This document shows positions 13,861 to 24,600 of a stretch of 64,000 nucleotides of DNA, in pieces. The DNA is taken from contig CM036626.1 of the NCBI GenBank assembly GCA_020746105.1, positions 18,341,001-18,405,000 of the forward strand, written 5' to 3'. Both the position numbers and the translations under genes were made by a program. The stretch is from Trogon surrucura. Its lineage: Eukaryota; Chordata; Aves; Trogoniformes; Trogonidae. The first letter of the stretch is position 1, and each line of letters begins with the position of its first letter. Under the pieces are notes generated by a model. That model searched no databases, was not told the DNA's origin, and saw only the letters and a program-made list of their open reading frames with translations.

Positions 13861-13935
13861 CATAGAATCATAGAATGGCCTGGGCTGGAAGGGATCTTAG
13901 AGATCATTTTAATTCAATTTTGGCCAGGTTTGTCT
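13861..13935 (-). mobile_element. CR1 3'-end fragment (very short)
   Basis: The plus strand has CATAGAATCATAGAATGGCC followed by TGGGCTGGAAGGGATCTTAG, the antisense of the CR1 3' terminus with intact octamers. Less than 80 bases are recognisable. Confidence 0.85.
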
Positions 13936-14999
13936 AATTTTCCAGGTTTAGCTGTGACTTCCAGGCACTTCAGATACTTCTGATACACAGAAAGGTATTT
14001 AAGAACACATCAGAAATGGTAGATTTTAACCTCTTGCCTTTGCTCAGCACCAGCCAATAGCAGAGAAAGAAGCCTCCACTATCAGATTTGAGCTTTATTC
14101 TTTTTTTCTGTGTTCCTTTTCCAAAGTCTGGACCTTCCTGATCAGGACTGGTATCTCTGTGAAACCAGGCAAAATGATTCGCAGTCATTCAGAACATCAA
14201 CAGGCAAGAGAGCGACTGATCACTGAGCTCCTGTGGTTACTGGTTAGTCAGGTTATCACCTGGCTCACCTTCCTAGTTACAAACCTGAAACTTTCTGGTT
14301 TATCCATATTAATCACTAACAAACACTACCCGACTAAAGGAAACTTCTGTGCAGAAACAAACAGCTCTTGGGGCAGAGCTGCCCTCCTGCATGGAAGTCT
14401 GCCAGCATCTCAGTCCTCACCCAAAGGACACAGCTTCTGTTCTCGTCCTCGAGCATTCTCCAAAATGCCACCAACTGTGCTCAGCTGTATCGCGGCTTTT
14501 GAACACGAGAAAACTTTTAAAGAAATGCAAACCAACATTTACCAAATGCATTTCAGACATTATCTAAGCCAGGTCTCCAAACGCAGCCTTTGTGAAAACG
14601 GTACTGTCACTTCTCCAAAACCTAAGAATATAAAAATAGCGTGTTTTATGGGTACCACACCACTACAAACCCGAATTTATTTTGTCAGTGCAAAAGCATG
14701 CCTCACACACGCCCACGTAACCACAGGCTGCAGCCCACTTACCACTAAAAAGGAGAGAAACAGATCCACGACAGGCTCAGGAAACCCTTCAAAAGAGTAA
14801 CTTGCTAAGACAACTGACACCAACACCATGTTCGTACGCTAGGAAGGCGTAAATATCATCCCCCGCTGAAATATCAAAGAAAACTCTGCAAGTTCACATG
14901 AGACATTTCCCTGGGTGCTGCACCCTGCTCCCTCCAGAGCCACCCCGGGGTGCGGGTCCCTTATTCTGTGTGTGTAAATGCCTGGGTACAACCTCAGCA

Positions 15000-15420
15000 A
15001 TTCCATATTCATTTTGTTCTCCGGCTTATCTTCTCAGAGCCCTGGAGTGCATTCTTCCTTATCTCGGAGACAAATGGCCTCCGTGGAGAGCTCTAACCAG
15101 CAGAGCTATTTATCTGTTTGACATGTGTTTCCCTGTTTGTTTTCTCCAGCCTTGAGACAGTCGGCTCGGGCTTTGACAGTATTCAGCTGTGTCGACGGCG
15201 GAGGGTTGCCCGGCCCCTTCGCTCCAGTGCTGTGAATCAATTTCTTTGCCATATTTATCACTTGCTGCAGTAAATCAAGTCTAATCGATGCTTTCTCCTT
15301 TTGATAGAGAGCAAAGCCTTTATAAACTTTTCAGAAAGCTGACTGGAATTTAAAAAAAAAAAGCTGGCGGGGGCGGGGAGGGAAATGAGATCGATTATTT
15401 AATCGATTTAGCACCAATTT
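15000..15420. promoter_or_regulatory. Candidate element: GATA-type and TAATCGAT sites
   Basis: TATC cores lie near 15027, 15061, 15111 and 15256, and TAATCGAT or its complement occurs at 15282-15289, 15390-15397 and 15400-15407. It reads as dense, mixed regulatory sequence without coding signal. Confidence 0.35.
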
Positions 15421-16557
15421 TTTCTCTCTGGGAAAAAAAGAAAGCAATGTCCTGTGGGTGACATGGTAAAAAACTAAAAAAAAAGAAAAAGAAAAAGGAA
15501 GTTTTGTTTATCTACTTACCGTTTCCAGTATTTCACTTGTTGCTTTTAACACCTTAAAGCAGTACAGGAACAAGTGTGTCTCCGCGTCACTTAAGCATCT
15601 CCCTTCTTTCAGAGCCAACTCCCTGACACAAGCACCTCCCGCCCTCCCCGGACACGCCTCGCGCTGCCCTCTCAGTCCTGCCAAGCCACTGCCACAACGT
15701 CGGGTCAGGATGAAACACTCTATTTAGCCGAAATCCCCAATGCAAAATTAACTGATTCATAACAAGACATTAAGCAAACTGTATTTCCAGCTCCTTTTAA
15801 TCCCGCCCCTAGAGCACCCTGAACACCTCAGACAACTCGCTTCCGCCTCCTCCAGCAAAACGCCGCGGCTCTTCCCTCTCAGGCTTAGCTCTTTTTCAAA
15901 CTTACTTTCAGTAGGAATTTGTCCAAACGCCGCAGCTCTTTTCCCTTTGGACCGATCACAATGATGAGCAACAAATGCCTTAAAACAAAGTATTGGCTGT
16001 GCTACAAAAAAGCTCGGGTGGGGAGGGGCACTGGAAACTGGGAGAGTGTTAAAAACGAGCAGAACGGACTCCACACTTGCACGAGAACAATTCCTCCGGT
16101 TCATCCAAACAGCTCCTCTACATAAATTTGATTCCTTATTGGAGCTCGCTCCTTTCAGATCCCACAGCAGCTCATGGGATTCAGGTGTCTGCAGGGTAGT
16201 GGGGCTTGAAGTGTTTGCGGTTCATGGACTCAGCAAGCCTCAGTTTTGGCTAAATAAGGTTACAGAGCTCCACTTCTCTTTTAGAAGGTTTTCTGTGGGG
16301 TTGGAGAAGCAAGGCTTCTCTTTCACACAGAGAGTGCCCATCCTGAGTACTGGGTGTGCTGGATAACGCAGCCACACGTGGAAATTCTTATCACCCAGTG
16401 CACACAAGTCTTCCCACGCCACCACTACAAAGGGTTCCCTCGGCTCACAGGAAAGAGCGAAAAAATTACCTGAATATCTTGTCCTCACTCCAGAAGAGGC
16501 AGCCAGGCCCTGCAAGCAAGCAGAGGAAGTAAGAGGAATATTCTCTTCAACAGTCTG

Positions 16558-16632
16558 TTACAAAAGGGGAGAAGGGAGAAGAAAAAATTAAAAAGAAAAA
16601 AGAAAAAATTGAAAAGAAAAAAGAGAGCTGAA
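16558..16632 (+). repeat. Purine-rich low-complexity tract
   Basis: About 70 bases almost free of C and T, made of A-runs separated by G, located about 800 bases beyond the SHQ1 polyadenylation site. Confidence 0.7.
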
Positions 16633-17398
16633 GGCACGGGACATTACAAACCCTTATCAGTTTTCACAACGTGAATTTTCTAACTCGTACTAACAAAGCT
16701 TTCTCCAGCCCATGTTCAACTGAAGGAAGTTTCAGAATTCATACCTGTAATTTGGGGAGTAGAGGGAGTAGGGTTACTTTTTTTCCTTTTTTCTCTTAAG
16801 CACATTCTTCCTCCCTTCTCAGACATATGCTGCATAATTGCAGCTACGGAGTAGATTTTATTGCTAGCATTTAGAAGAGTAAGTGCTCACTGACATGCAA
16901 GATGGGAAAGGTTCCTCCCCTGGGGAACAGAACACAGAGAATGATTAAGCGACCGGCAGGTATTTAAGAACATAAAAAATATCGGCAGATCGGGGTTGCA
17001 GCTCTGACTGAACAGGACTCGGCACAGGAACAAGAGCTAGCCTGCTGATTTCCAGCAGGGTGTAGCATTGGTGAAGGATAAGTCTTTAAGCTTCGGATTT
17101 TCACACACTTTTTAATAGTAAAAAGGCAGGAAAGTAATCACAGCCTGCTCCTCCAGAGGCATGATCAGGTGCTCCTGTTTTGTCAGAGGCTGAAACAAAC
17201 CTGGCGGTCTGTGTCCCGTCCTGCCTCCCTCCCAAATCCTTTCGTAGAGATGAAACAGCTGCACATCATTTGCAGGAGCCACCTAATTTCAAGAACCTAC
17301 CTACAGGAGCGCCCACACGCGGAAACATTTCAAAAGCAGCACAAAAGAATAAATACATTACAAAACTACTGAAATAATTTACGTAAGGACTGCAGAAA

Positions 17399-17443
17399 TA
17401 ACACAAACTTTTTATCTTGCACTAATGATAAATTTCCTTTATT
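17399..17443 (-). terminator. SHQ1: SHQ1 polyadenylation signal and cleavage region
   Basis: The minus strand has AATAAA at 17443-17438, a CA dinucleotide about 20 bases on at 17419-17418, then a U/GU-rich element AAGTTTGTGTT at about 17409-17399. This is the standard vertebrate order. An ATTAAA further down near 17116 could be a minor alternative. Confidence 0.7.
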
Positions 17444-18025
17444 TTGTATAAAAAATAGAAAATATTTATATATTTTAAAGTAATCCATCAGCCCTGTTTA
17501 GACTTTTAAAGTTATAACCATTATTTTTGAAGTTGTTAGCTATAAAGCATTTTAAAATTAAAAAAGGCAGCAAAACGTCATTTTAAAGTTTTTAAAAATG
17601 GAGCAAAACCTCATAAACAAGTTCATACAAACATCATGAGGATATTTTTCAAGCAAAACTTAACCGCTGAGGTAACTAAAATTACGCTACAACTCATTTC
17701 AGTTGTATTTGATTACGACATCATTCTACTACTGGATAAGCTTAATTAAAACTGTTTCTATAAGTTTACTTAAATTACACATTCCCACACGCAGAGATCA
17801 AACCTGAGACTCTGCTGGATCAGAGAAGACAAAAACCTGACTGTGAGGGTATCTATCATACAGTCACATCGATTCTTTTCAAAGCAGTCTTGTCCTCCAA
17901 ACTGTCAGCACAACACGGGAGAAAAATACCAACTTCTTTCCGCAGCCCAGGCCAGCCTTGGGAACACCTCACTGCCGCAACAAGCCGTGTCGCTCGCGGG
18001 TCACGCCGCGTTCCGACGCGGTCCT
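17418..18025 (-). other. SHQ1: SHQ1 3' UTR
   Basis: About 600 bases between the TGA and the proposed cleavage site. It is AT-rich in its distal half (17.42-17.77 kb). No other AATAAA on the minus strand was seen between the stop codon and 17443. Confidence 0.7.
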
Positions 18026-18662
18026 TCAGTCTTCACCTTCGTTTGTGCCGCAGAGAAAAAGCAAAGGGTTTGTCCTTGAAGACACCTCCAAGAAATTTCC
18101 CTTCCCAGCAGCATCTTTCGAAAATCTGTCAGGTTCACACACAGAGTTTTCTTCTTGCTCCTGCAAAACACAGCTCGCAGCAGCCCATCCTTCAGGCTGC
18201 TCTGAAAGTCTAATTGCCGTGTGCATTTGCTTTCCTAATTCTTCTATCAATTTTCCAGGAACAGACGTAGATTGCAAAGAAACCTCTGATTTCTCATCAG
18301 TAACCTCGCACGTCGAAGTGTTTGTGCCCTGCCTTAATCCATTATAGTCAGTAAGTGGAGCTGTCCTCTCCTCTTGAAGCGTGCCGTGTAAAGAATTTAT
18401 TTTCCCATCCTCACTGGCAGAGGACTCTCGCTCATCTGAATCGGAGCCTTCTGTCTCGGACGACGAAGCGCTGCTCGATTCTTCAGAGCCACTCGTCTCC
18501 GACTCGGAGGAGAGCAGCTGTCGCGCAGAACCTGTGCCAGCAGCTTCTTCCTCTTGTACCAGCACCGCCGCCGCCTCCAGCTCTTCTAGTTCAAATCCTA
18601 CGTCGGACTTGGTGAGCACGGTTTTCTGCAAGGATTCAGAGAGCGCAGCCAACTTTTTTGAC
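18026..18662 (-). CDS. SHQ1: SHQ1 exon 12, coding part (residues 392-603 and stop)
   Basis: Acceptor TTCGTTAAAG at 18663. It begins [11 protein letters not shown] and continues with [18 protein letters not shown], the conserved last helices, then turns into a Ser/Glu/Asp-rich tail at about 443-478 with many S-x-x-E/D patterns, and a divergent C-terminus containing LIEELGKQM. The frame ends with TGA at 18028-18026. The tail is variable in the family and likely disordered; it is somewhat longer than in human. Confidence 0.95.
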
Positions 18663-21600
18663 CTTTAACGAAGAATGAGATATATTATTTAGCTTTACAA
18701 GCAGAACTTTCCCATTTGATAATGCGAACGCAAATCTTAAACATTTCTATTATTCGTTTGGTTTGCAAGCAACTTTCTTCAATTCAGATTGTAAAATGAG
18801 ATGCTACAGGGGGAAAATTTTTCCCTACAGCTAGCCAATATCCCGCTGAAAGCTTCTGGCGACACTTTCAGAAAAGATACCGCTTCTTTGATGTTTCAGC
18901 ATTGCACAGAAGGGGAAAATGGATTTCAGAACGAACCCTGTTGTCTTCAGCAGCATGGGGCTTGCTGGATTAAGTTTATATGCAGCAAAATCATTTTGTT
19001 TTACCACCCTTCCAGGTACATCTGTTAAATGCAGACAAACCGATAGCACATAACCAATCAGGTCCATCTCAGCGACACACACAGTGCACCCACGATAGCA
19101 GGAGATGTTCGACCACTGGGTACGTAGATGTGCTTTACCTTTGTAACTCAGCTGTAACACGATTCAACACAAATATCAGGTCAATTTAGATGAAAATCTC
19201 GAATAAAGCTGCAATACCCCATCCGCTTCAACCCTTTGGTACAACCACATCCATTTGCTCAAGCGTTCCGAAGCACCGGAGAGAACGAAAAGTAAAAGAG
19301 CGTCTAGAAACGGAGGGGCAGGGGGCTGAGGGGAAAACAGGTATAAAATAACAAACATACATCCTGTTTCTTGTTGTAGAGTTTTGCCTCAGACTATCAA
19401 TCAACTTTTCACCACTTCCTGCAGCAGCAGGTCTGCTATAAATCCCGCCGTAACTGACTGGGTTTCATTTCCTCTGCCCAAGCTGCTAACCTGCAAGGCA
19501 CGACACGCTGACACTGGAGCAAGTAGCTGATAATGTAATACATGACTCCTGCGAGGCAAAAGTTAAAGTGCTTGTTCTCTCAGCTGAATGATTTTAAAGA
19601 TCTTTATATTCTATTTCCCAGGGGGCATAATTACTCAGTATAACATTGGCGCTTCAAATTTTTTTTATTTTTTTTTTTCCCCCCTCCTCCTAAAGGAATT
19701 GTATTTAAAAGTGGGGGAAGGGAAAGTCAATGCAGCTTCTTACACATTTTACAGATGAGCACAACATTTACGAGCTAGACTCGGAATAAAACATACGAAG
19801 CTTCCTTAGTTCAATCCGTAGACTAGAAAACTAAGAAATACATCTTTCCCCAAAGTAACAGAAGCAACAGAGAACAAGCTGTATTTCTAGCATTTTTAAA
19901 TCTAAGAATTAACGCACAATTTATCCTAGAAGACTCCACTATAAAGACAGGCACCAAACTTTAAAACCACTGATTACTTAACACTAATTTTTTTTTCTTT
20001 TTTGGTGATGTATTTCTTTTTCTTGAGAAGTTATGGAGGACTTGAGAAATTGCCAACCTCATTGGGACAAAGAAAGCATTCTCCCTGCTCCATAGGTAGA
20101 CAGGTATGTGCAACGGGTCACGAAGCCTTGCAGGGAGGGGGTAACAGAATAATGGGCTCGCACAGAAACCTGCTTCCTGAACACAGAGGCAAGAAGCTGG
20201 TTTATACCAAGTCACAAGAGTTTATATCCCACTCAGAAATCATTTTGCTTTGCTTTTGAGACAGTCTCCTTCATTCTGACCACATGTACTCACGTGTGCG
20301 CACGCGCTCCCTTCCCCCACGAGAGCTGTTAATCATACAAAGGTACGATCCTTCCTCCCGTCCGGACTGTCCACAAGAATGCAACGAGCTCCAAAAGCTA
20401 AACGTGCCTTATGACAGAGAACTCTGTTTTGTACCTGTTTTATATGTAGCTCCTTTTACTTTCATTGACAGCCATGAGCACCAAACTGTAGGCACAATTT
20501 CCTCTGCTGATACATCTTCAGCTCCAGCTACCTCAGCCTCCCCTACCTGCTTTACTACTGCCATTACAGATAGAAAATCACTTTCGAAAGTCTCATTTGT
20601 CCTCACATCTCTTCTATCAGGCCTGTCACTTTGCTTCCCAATCCTGTAGGGGGTTTTTTTGGCTTTTCTGTATTTCTGCTCTTCTAATTTTTCATGTATG
20701 TTTTTCCTACTAGATACCCCCAGTCCTTAAAATCACTCCCTTAAAATCCTCTCCTTTTTTTTGGTGTTCTCTTATAATGCAGTTAACACATTTGATGAAG
20801 AAAAGTGTCATGTAGCTGAATCAAGTATTAAGGAGATGTTTGGCATCAGGTACTTTTTGGCATTAACAGATGCTTCACTGCGCTCCAGATTACCTAATGC
20901 CAAGCACTAAGGAAGAAAATACACCGCGACATCCCCATGTGACTCATCAAGCACTATGTTACTGAACAGATGTGGTACTGCTGACGGATTAAAAATGGTC
21001 TCTAAAGGAGCAAGTGTTTGGTTACTCTACACAAGTTGAGTTCAAAGCGAAGGAACGAGAAGGCTGGTGCCTGACTGCTACAAGCATCTGCTCTACTGGC
21101 CACCTGTAGAACTAAAAGGCATTCTCAGTCGGAGAACTTAATTCCTTCCGAGCGATCAAAACACGCTACAAAATAATGACAATAACCAATTTCATAAAAT
21201 AACCGCGGCTTCGAGTTTCACGTTTAGTCCTTTTTCCCCCCAACGTTTTGACAGAACTACTGAGAGAGGACAGGCTCTTTCTCTTGCGCCGACCAGCACG
21301 GTTCAGAGAAGGACAAGGGGTGCAGCCTTCATGCCTCCCTTCTCTCTGCCCCGCCGATGCCCCCCAGATCACGTTAGGCCAATCACAACTGGAGCCTGCT
21401 AATAAATCATCAACAAAAATGGTGGGAGGTTATTTTACTGTCTTTTTCAGGTATTCGATCCAAACAGCATGAGAGAGTCTCCTTCCAGTCACTGATTTCT
21501 TAGTAGCTTACATGTTTCTTTTCAACTTCCACTCCAGCCATCAAGTCTCTTCCAGAATAAAAATGGACAGTCTACAGAGCCTGACATTCCAATATGAGAA

Positions 21601-24600
21601 ACACACTCAAAGGTATCACACCTTTGACAAATCTATACATAAAAGTAGAAAACTCCACTCTCCAGCTTGCCAATCTTCTACGAAAAAAAAAAAAGGGCAC
21701 TTGAAGAGCGTTTTTCCTTTTTTTTTTTTTAATCCTCCTGTGCGAGGGATTAAGGGAATTACAATTAGCTATCAGTCCATCTTGTTTAAAGACAATTATC
21801 TAATTTCAAGGAGAACTGAGGTTCAGGAGTGCATTTCACATCAGCCTTAAGAAAAGGTGGCAGCGCTCCCTGGACAAAAAACAGGGCAAACAGCTTAAAA
21901 ATCACAGCACGGAAATTCTTTCAACGGGAGACTGTGGGTCTCTGAGCTAATGATTTCCCCAGCTGACAGAAGAGCAACAATTCAGGAAACAAAAATGAGA
22001 CACCAGAAACGAGATATCACGCATTTGAGACCTGCAGTAAACAGGTCCTGCTGTTTCCAAAATCTTTTGAGTAGTGTTTTTGAGATTAGACAGCAAATAC
22101 TTTAATTTTTCAAGTATGATTAATGGAATCGCATAACTACTTTAAGACACGCTCATTCAGTAGGCACATTTGGGGTAATGATATCTTATTATTATGGTAA
22201 TCGTGTTCTTACATAAACATGCATAATGGGTTTTAAAGGTGCTACACACGATAATTATTAGTTATCAAGATGCCAGTTGCTTAAGGAAAATGTTTAATTA
22301 CAGGTTAAACTGATCAGATGCATGTTTTGTTTAATGTATAGCTTTGAGGAACAGATAACAAGAAAGGCATCTCGGGGCTTGCCCATGTAGTCTGGAATTC
22401 AAATTTCAAGACAGAACTACTGTAGTCACAGGAGAGTTACTTCACGTGCTACAAGAAATTTTGTTCCACAGATCTCAGGTTACAAAAGAGTAAAACTGGG
22501 GTGAAAATAACAATGAATCAAAGGGGATTTAGCAAATAAAGGGAGATGGATTTTAAAAAAGAAAATGTTTATTGGCCACAGGAAAAGGAAATTATCACAG
22601 GTTTACGGCAAAGTCCACCTGTGGCAGCACCAAGACTGTGGAGCTGAGGCACCAGCAGCAGCCGGGGTGGGAGGAGAGTAGGACACAACTTCCCCAGTTA
22701 AGAGACTGATGCTCCTACGAGCTCCAGTTCCACCTTCTGTTCCAAGGGGTAAAGAGAGCACTAGGATCTGATGAATCAAAAGAGCTGTTATCTCCAGAAC
22801 CCAGAGCTAGGAGAAAAAGGTCCCACAGGAGGCATACATTGGGGATTTGATTGCTTCCAAGGAAAATTTAACACGAGCTGGAAGGAAAGGCAAAAGCGGC
22901 AACCTAGCCACAAAGTAAAATACAAATGCAGGACTTAAGGTCACAAAATCCTCTACTTCTTCACAAATGCTGAAATAAAAATAAGTAATTACGCTTCTGT
23001 ATACTGTGTCCATCAGTCAGAAACACCAGGTTTAAAGAACAAGTGTTAATGGACCAGGTCTTTCCATCTGCCTCGTACCTGCCTTACATCCAACTCTCCT
23101 GCTTCAGCACTTCAGTCATGTTTAAAAAACAAAACAAAATACAGGCACAAGCTCTAGCTTGCTTTTGTTTTTGTAAACAAGAGAAAGGTTATTTCTACCG
23201 CCTCACAAGTTTGGCTTTGCGTTTCACAGATGTACACAAATATCCACTTTCCTGAAGCACCTAGTGTAAACTAAGAGCAAGACGTGGCAAAACGCAACAG
23301 AATTTTCTTAGTATCTACCCCGGCTCCGTCACAATGAAGCCAGCACACAGTGCAGCCACGGCAGATGGAGCTATTCTTGCCCAAGCACAACACAAAAGCA
23401 AGGAAGCATGGCAACCTGGGTATCAGAAACATTGACAGCAGCTTTCGTTACCAGTCTGGTGGTGGTTGAATGCTACCTGACTGGTCTTGGAACCAAGCTA
23501 GAGCCCAACTAATCTTGGAAGCAACTCAAGTCTTGTTACACTGTTTGAACGTGGCCAGGGCTTATTCACTGTGTTACAATGGGAATCAGTCCTCTACCTT
23601 AGCTCTGCAGAGCCAACAAGCCCCATTTAAAATGCAAAACCACTTTATGTTAATTATCTTTAAGCCTTACAGGCAAGATAAACAAGTCTCAAAGAAACAG
23701 GAGCCACTTCAAGTGCAGACGTGCCTTTGCAGTGTCGTAGATTCCACCAAATACGAAGGTGGGTCCGTCTTGCTGCCAAGCAGTCAGTCCCCGGCCGGCC
23801 TGCAATTCCTTGAGAGTTCAGATACACACTTGCAGCACGCTGTGCCAGTCAGCAGGGCTGACAGATAAATAAAAAAAGGCAGTTATTTAACTTGTCTCCA
23901 CTCAGCAGGAGCTCTGGGCACATCTAGTAGTGTAGCAAAGGGCTGCCTGCTGGGTCGCAAGGTATTCCCAGCTGCCTTAATATTATACATTTGCTATATA
24001 AGAAGCTACCAGGTTTAATAAGGAAGCGTCAGTCTACATTTAAACTAACTTCCTCAGCAAGGCCTGGCAAAACTCAGACTTACGAGACAAAGTTTCACAG
24101 ACATCTTCTTTCTTAGATAGCTAAGACAGCAAGCAGTACAGCCAGCCAAGAGTATAACCACTTGAAATGAGTTCCACGTTATGTACCTGGCAGCATTGCT
24201 TATAATCTCCCACAATTACTCTTTTAGCCAGAGGTATCGTAAGTATTAAGACAATTCTAGAGTTAATAGTATCTCAGACATCCCCAGATATTATCCCAAA
24301 GTAGAGCCTCAGATACAGAAGAAGTGTAAATTTTGTACCTTCAAGACATTGAAATGTCAGATAAACTATAAGGGATAACAAATTTTTCTGCCTTGCCACA
24401 GAAGACAAGCTGTAAGAGGACGTAAGTGCTGTTTCTGCACAGACTCACTGGTGAACAAACGGACCAGGCTCTCCAGACCATCTTATTTTTCCCCTGCCCA
24501 GAGTGGTTCTTGCTGGATTCCATCCATCACTGCCTTTCAGCCCAAGCCTTATCCGTCCAGACACAAGAGGCACAAAGAGACATTGTTCAATGCTCAGTCC

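Larger units (their letters stand above)
1..17398. other. Gene-free region downstream of SHQ1
   Basis: No exon with recognisable protein or RNA gene was found on either strand. The longest open frames (plus 1639-2304, plus 14159-14800, minus 13000-13440) show no family features. Content alternates between AT-rich blocks rich in TAAT cores and short CpG-rich patches. In human the neighbour on this side is RYBP at a distance; that it is the same here is inferred, not seen. Confidence 0.7.

Noticed and set aside
14159-14800. 213-codon plus-strand frame
   Set aside because: No family features, no promoter or splice context, and the chain composition is unremarkable; probably chance.
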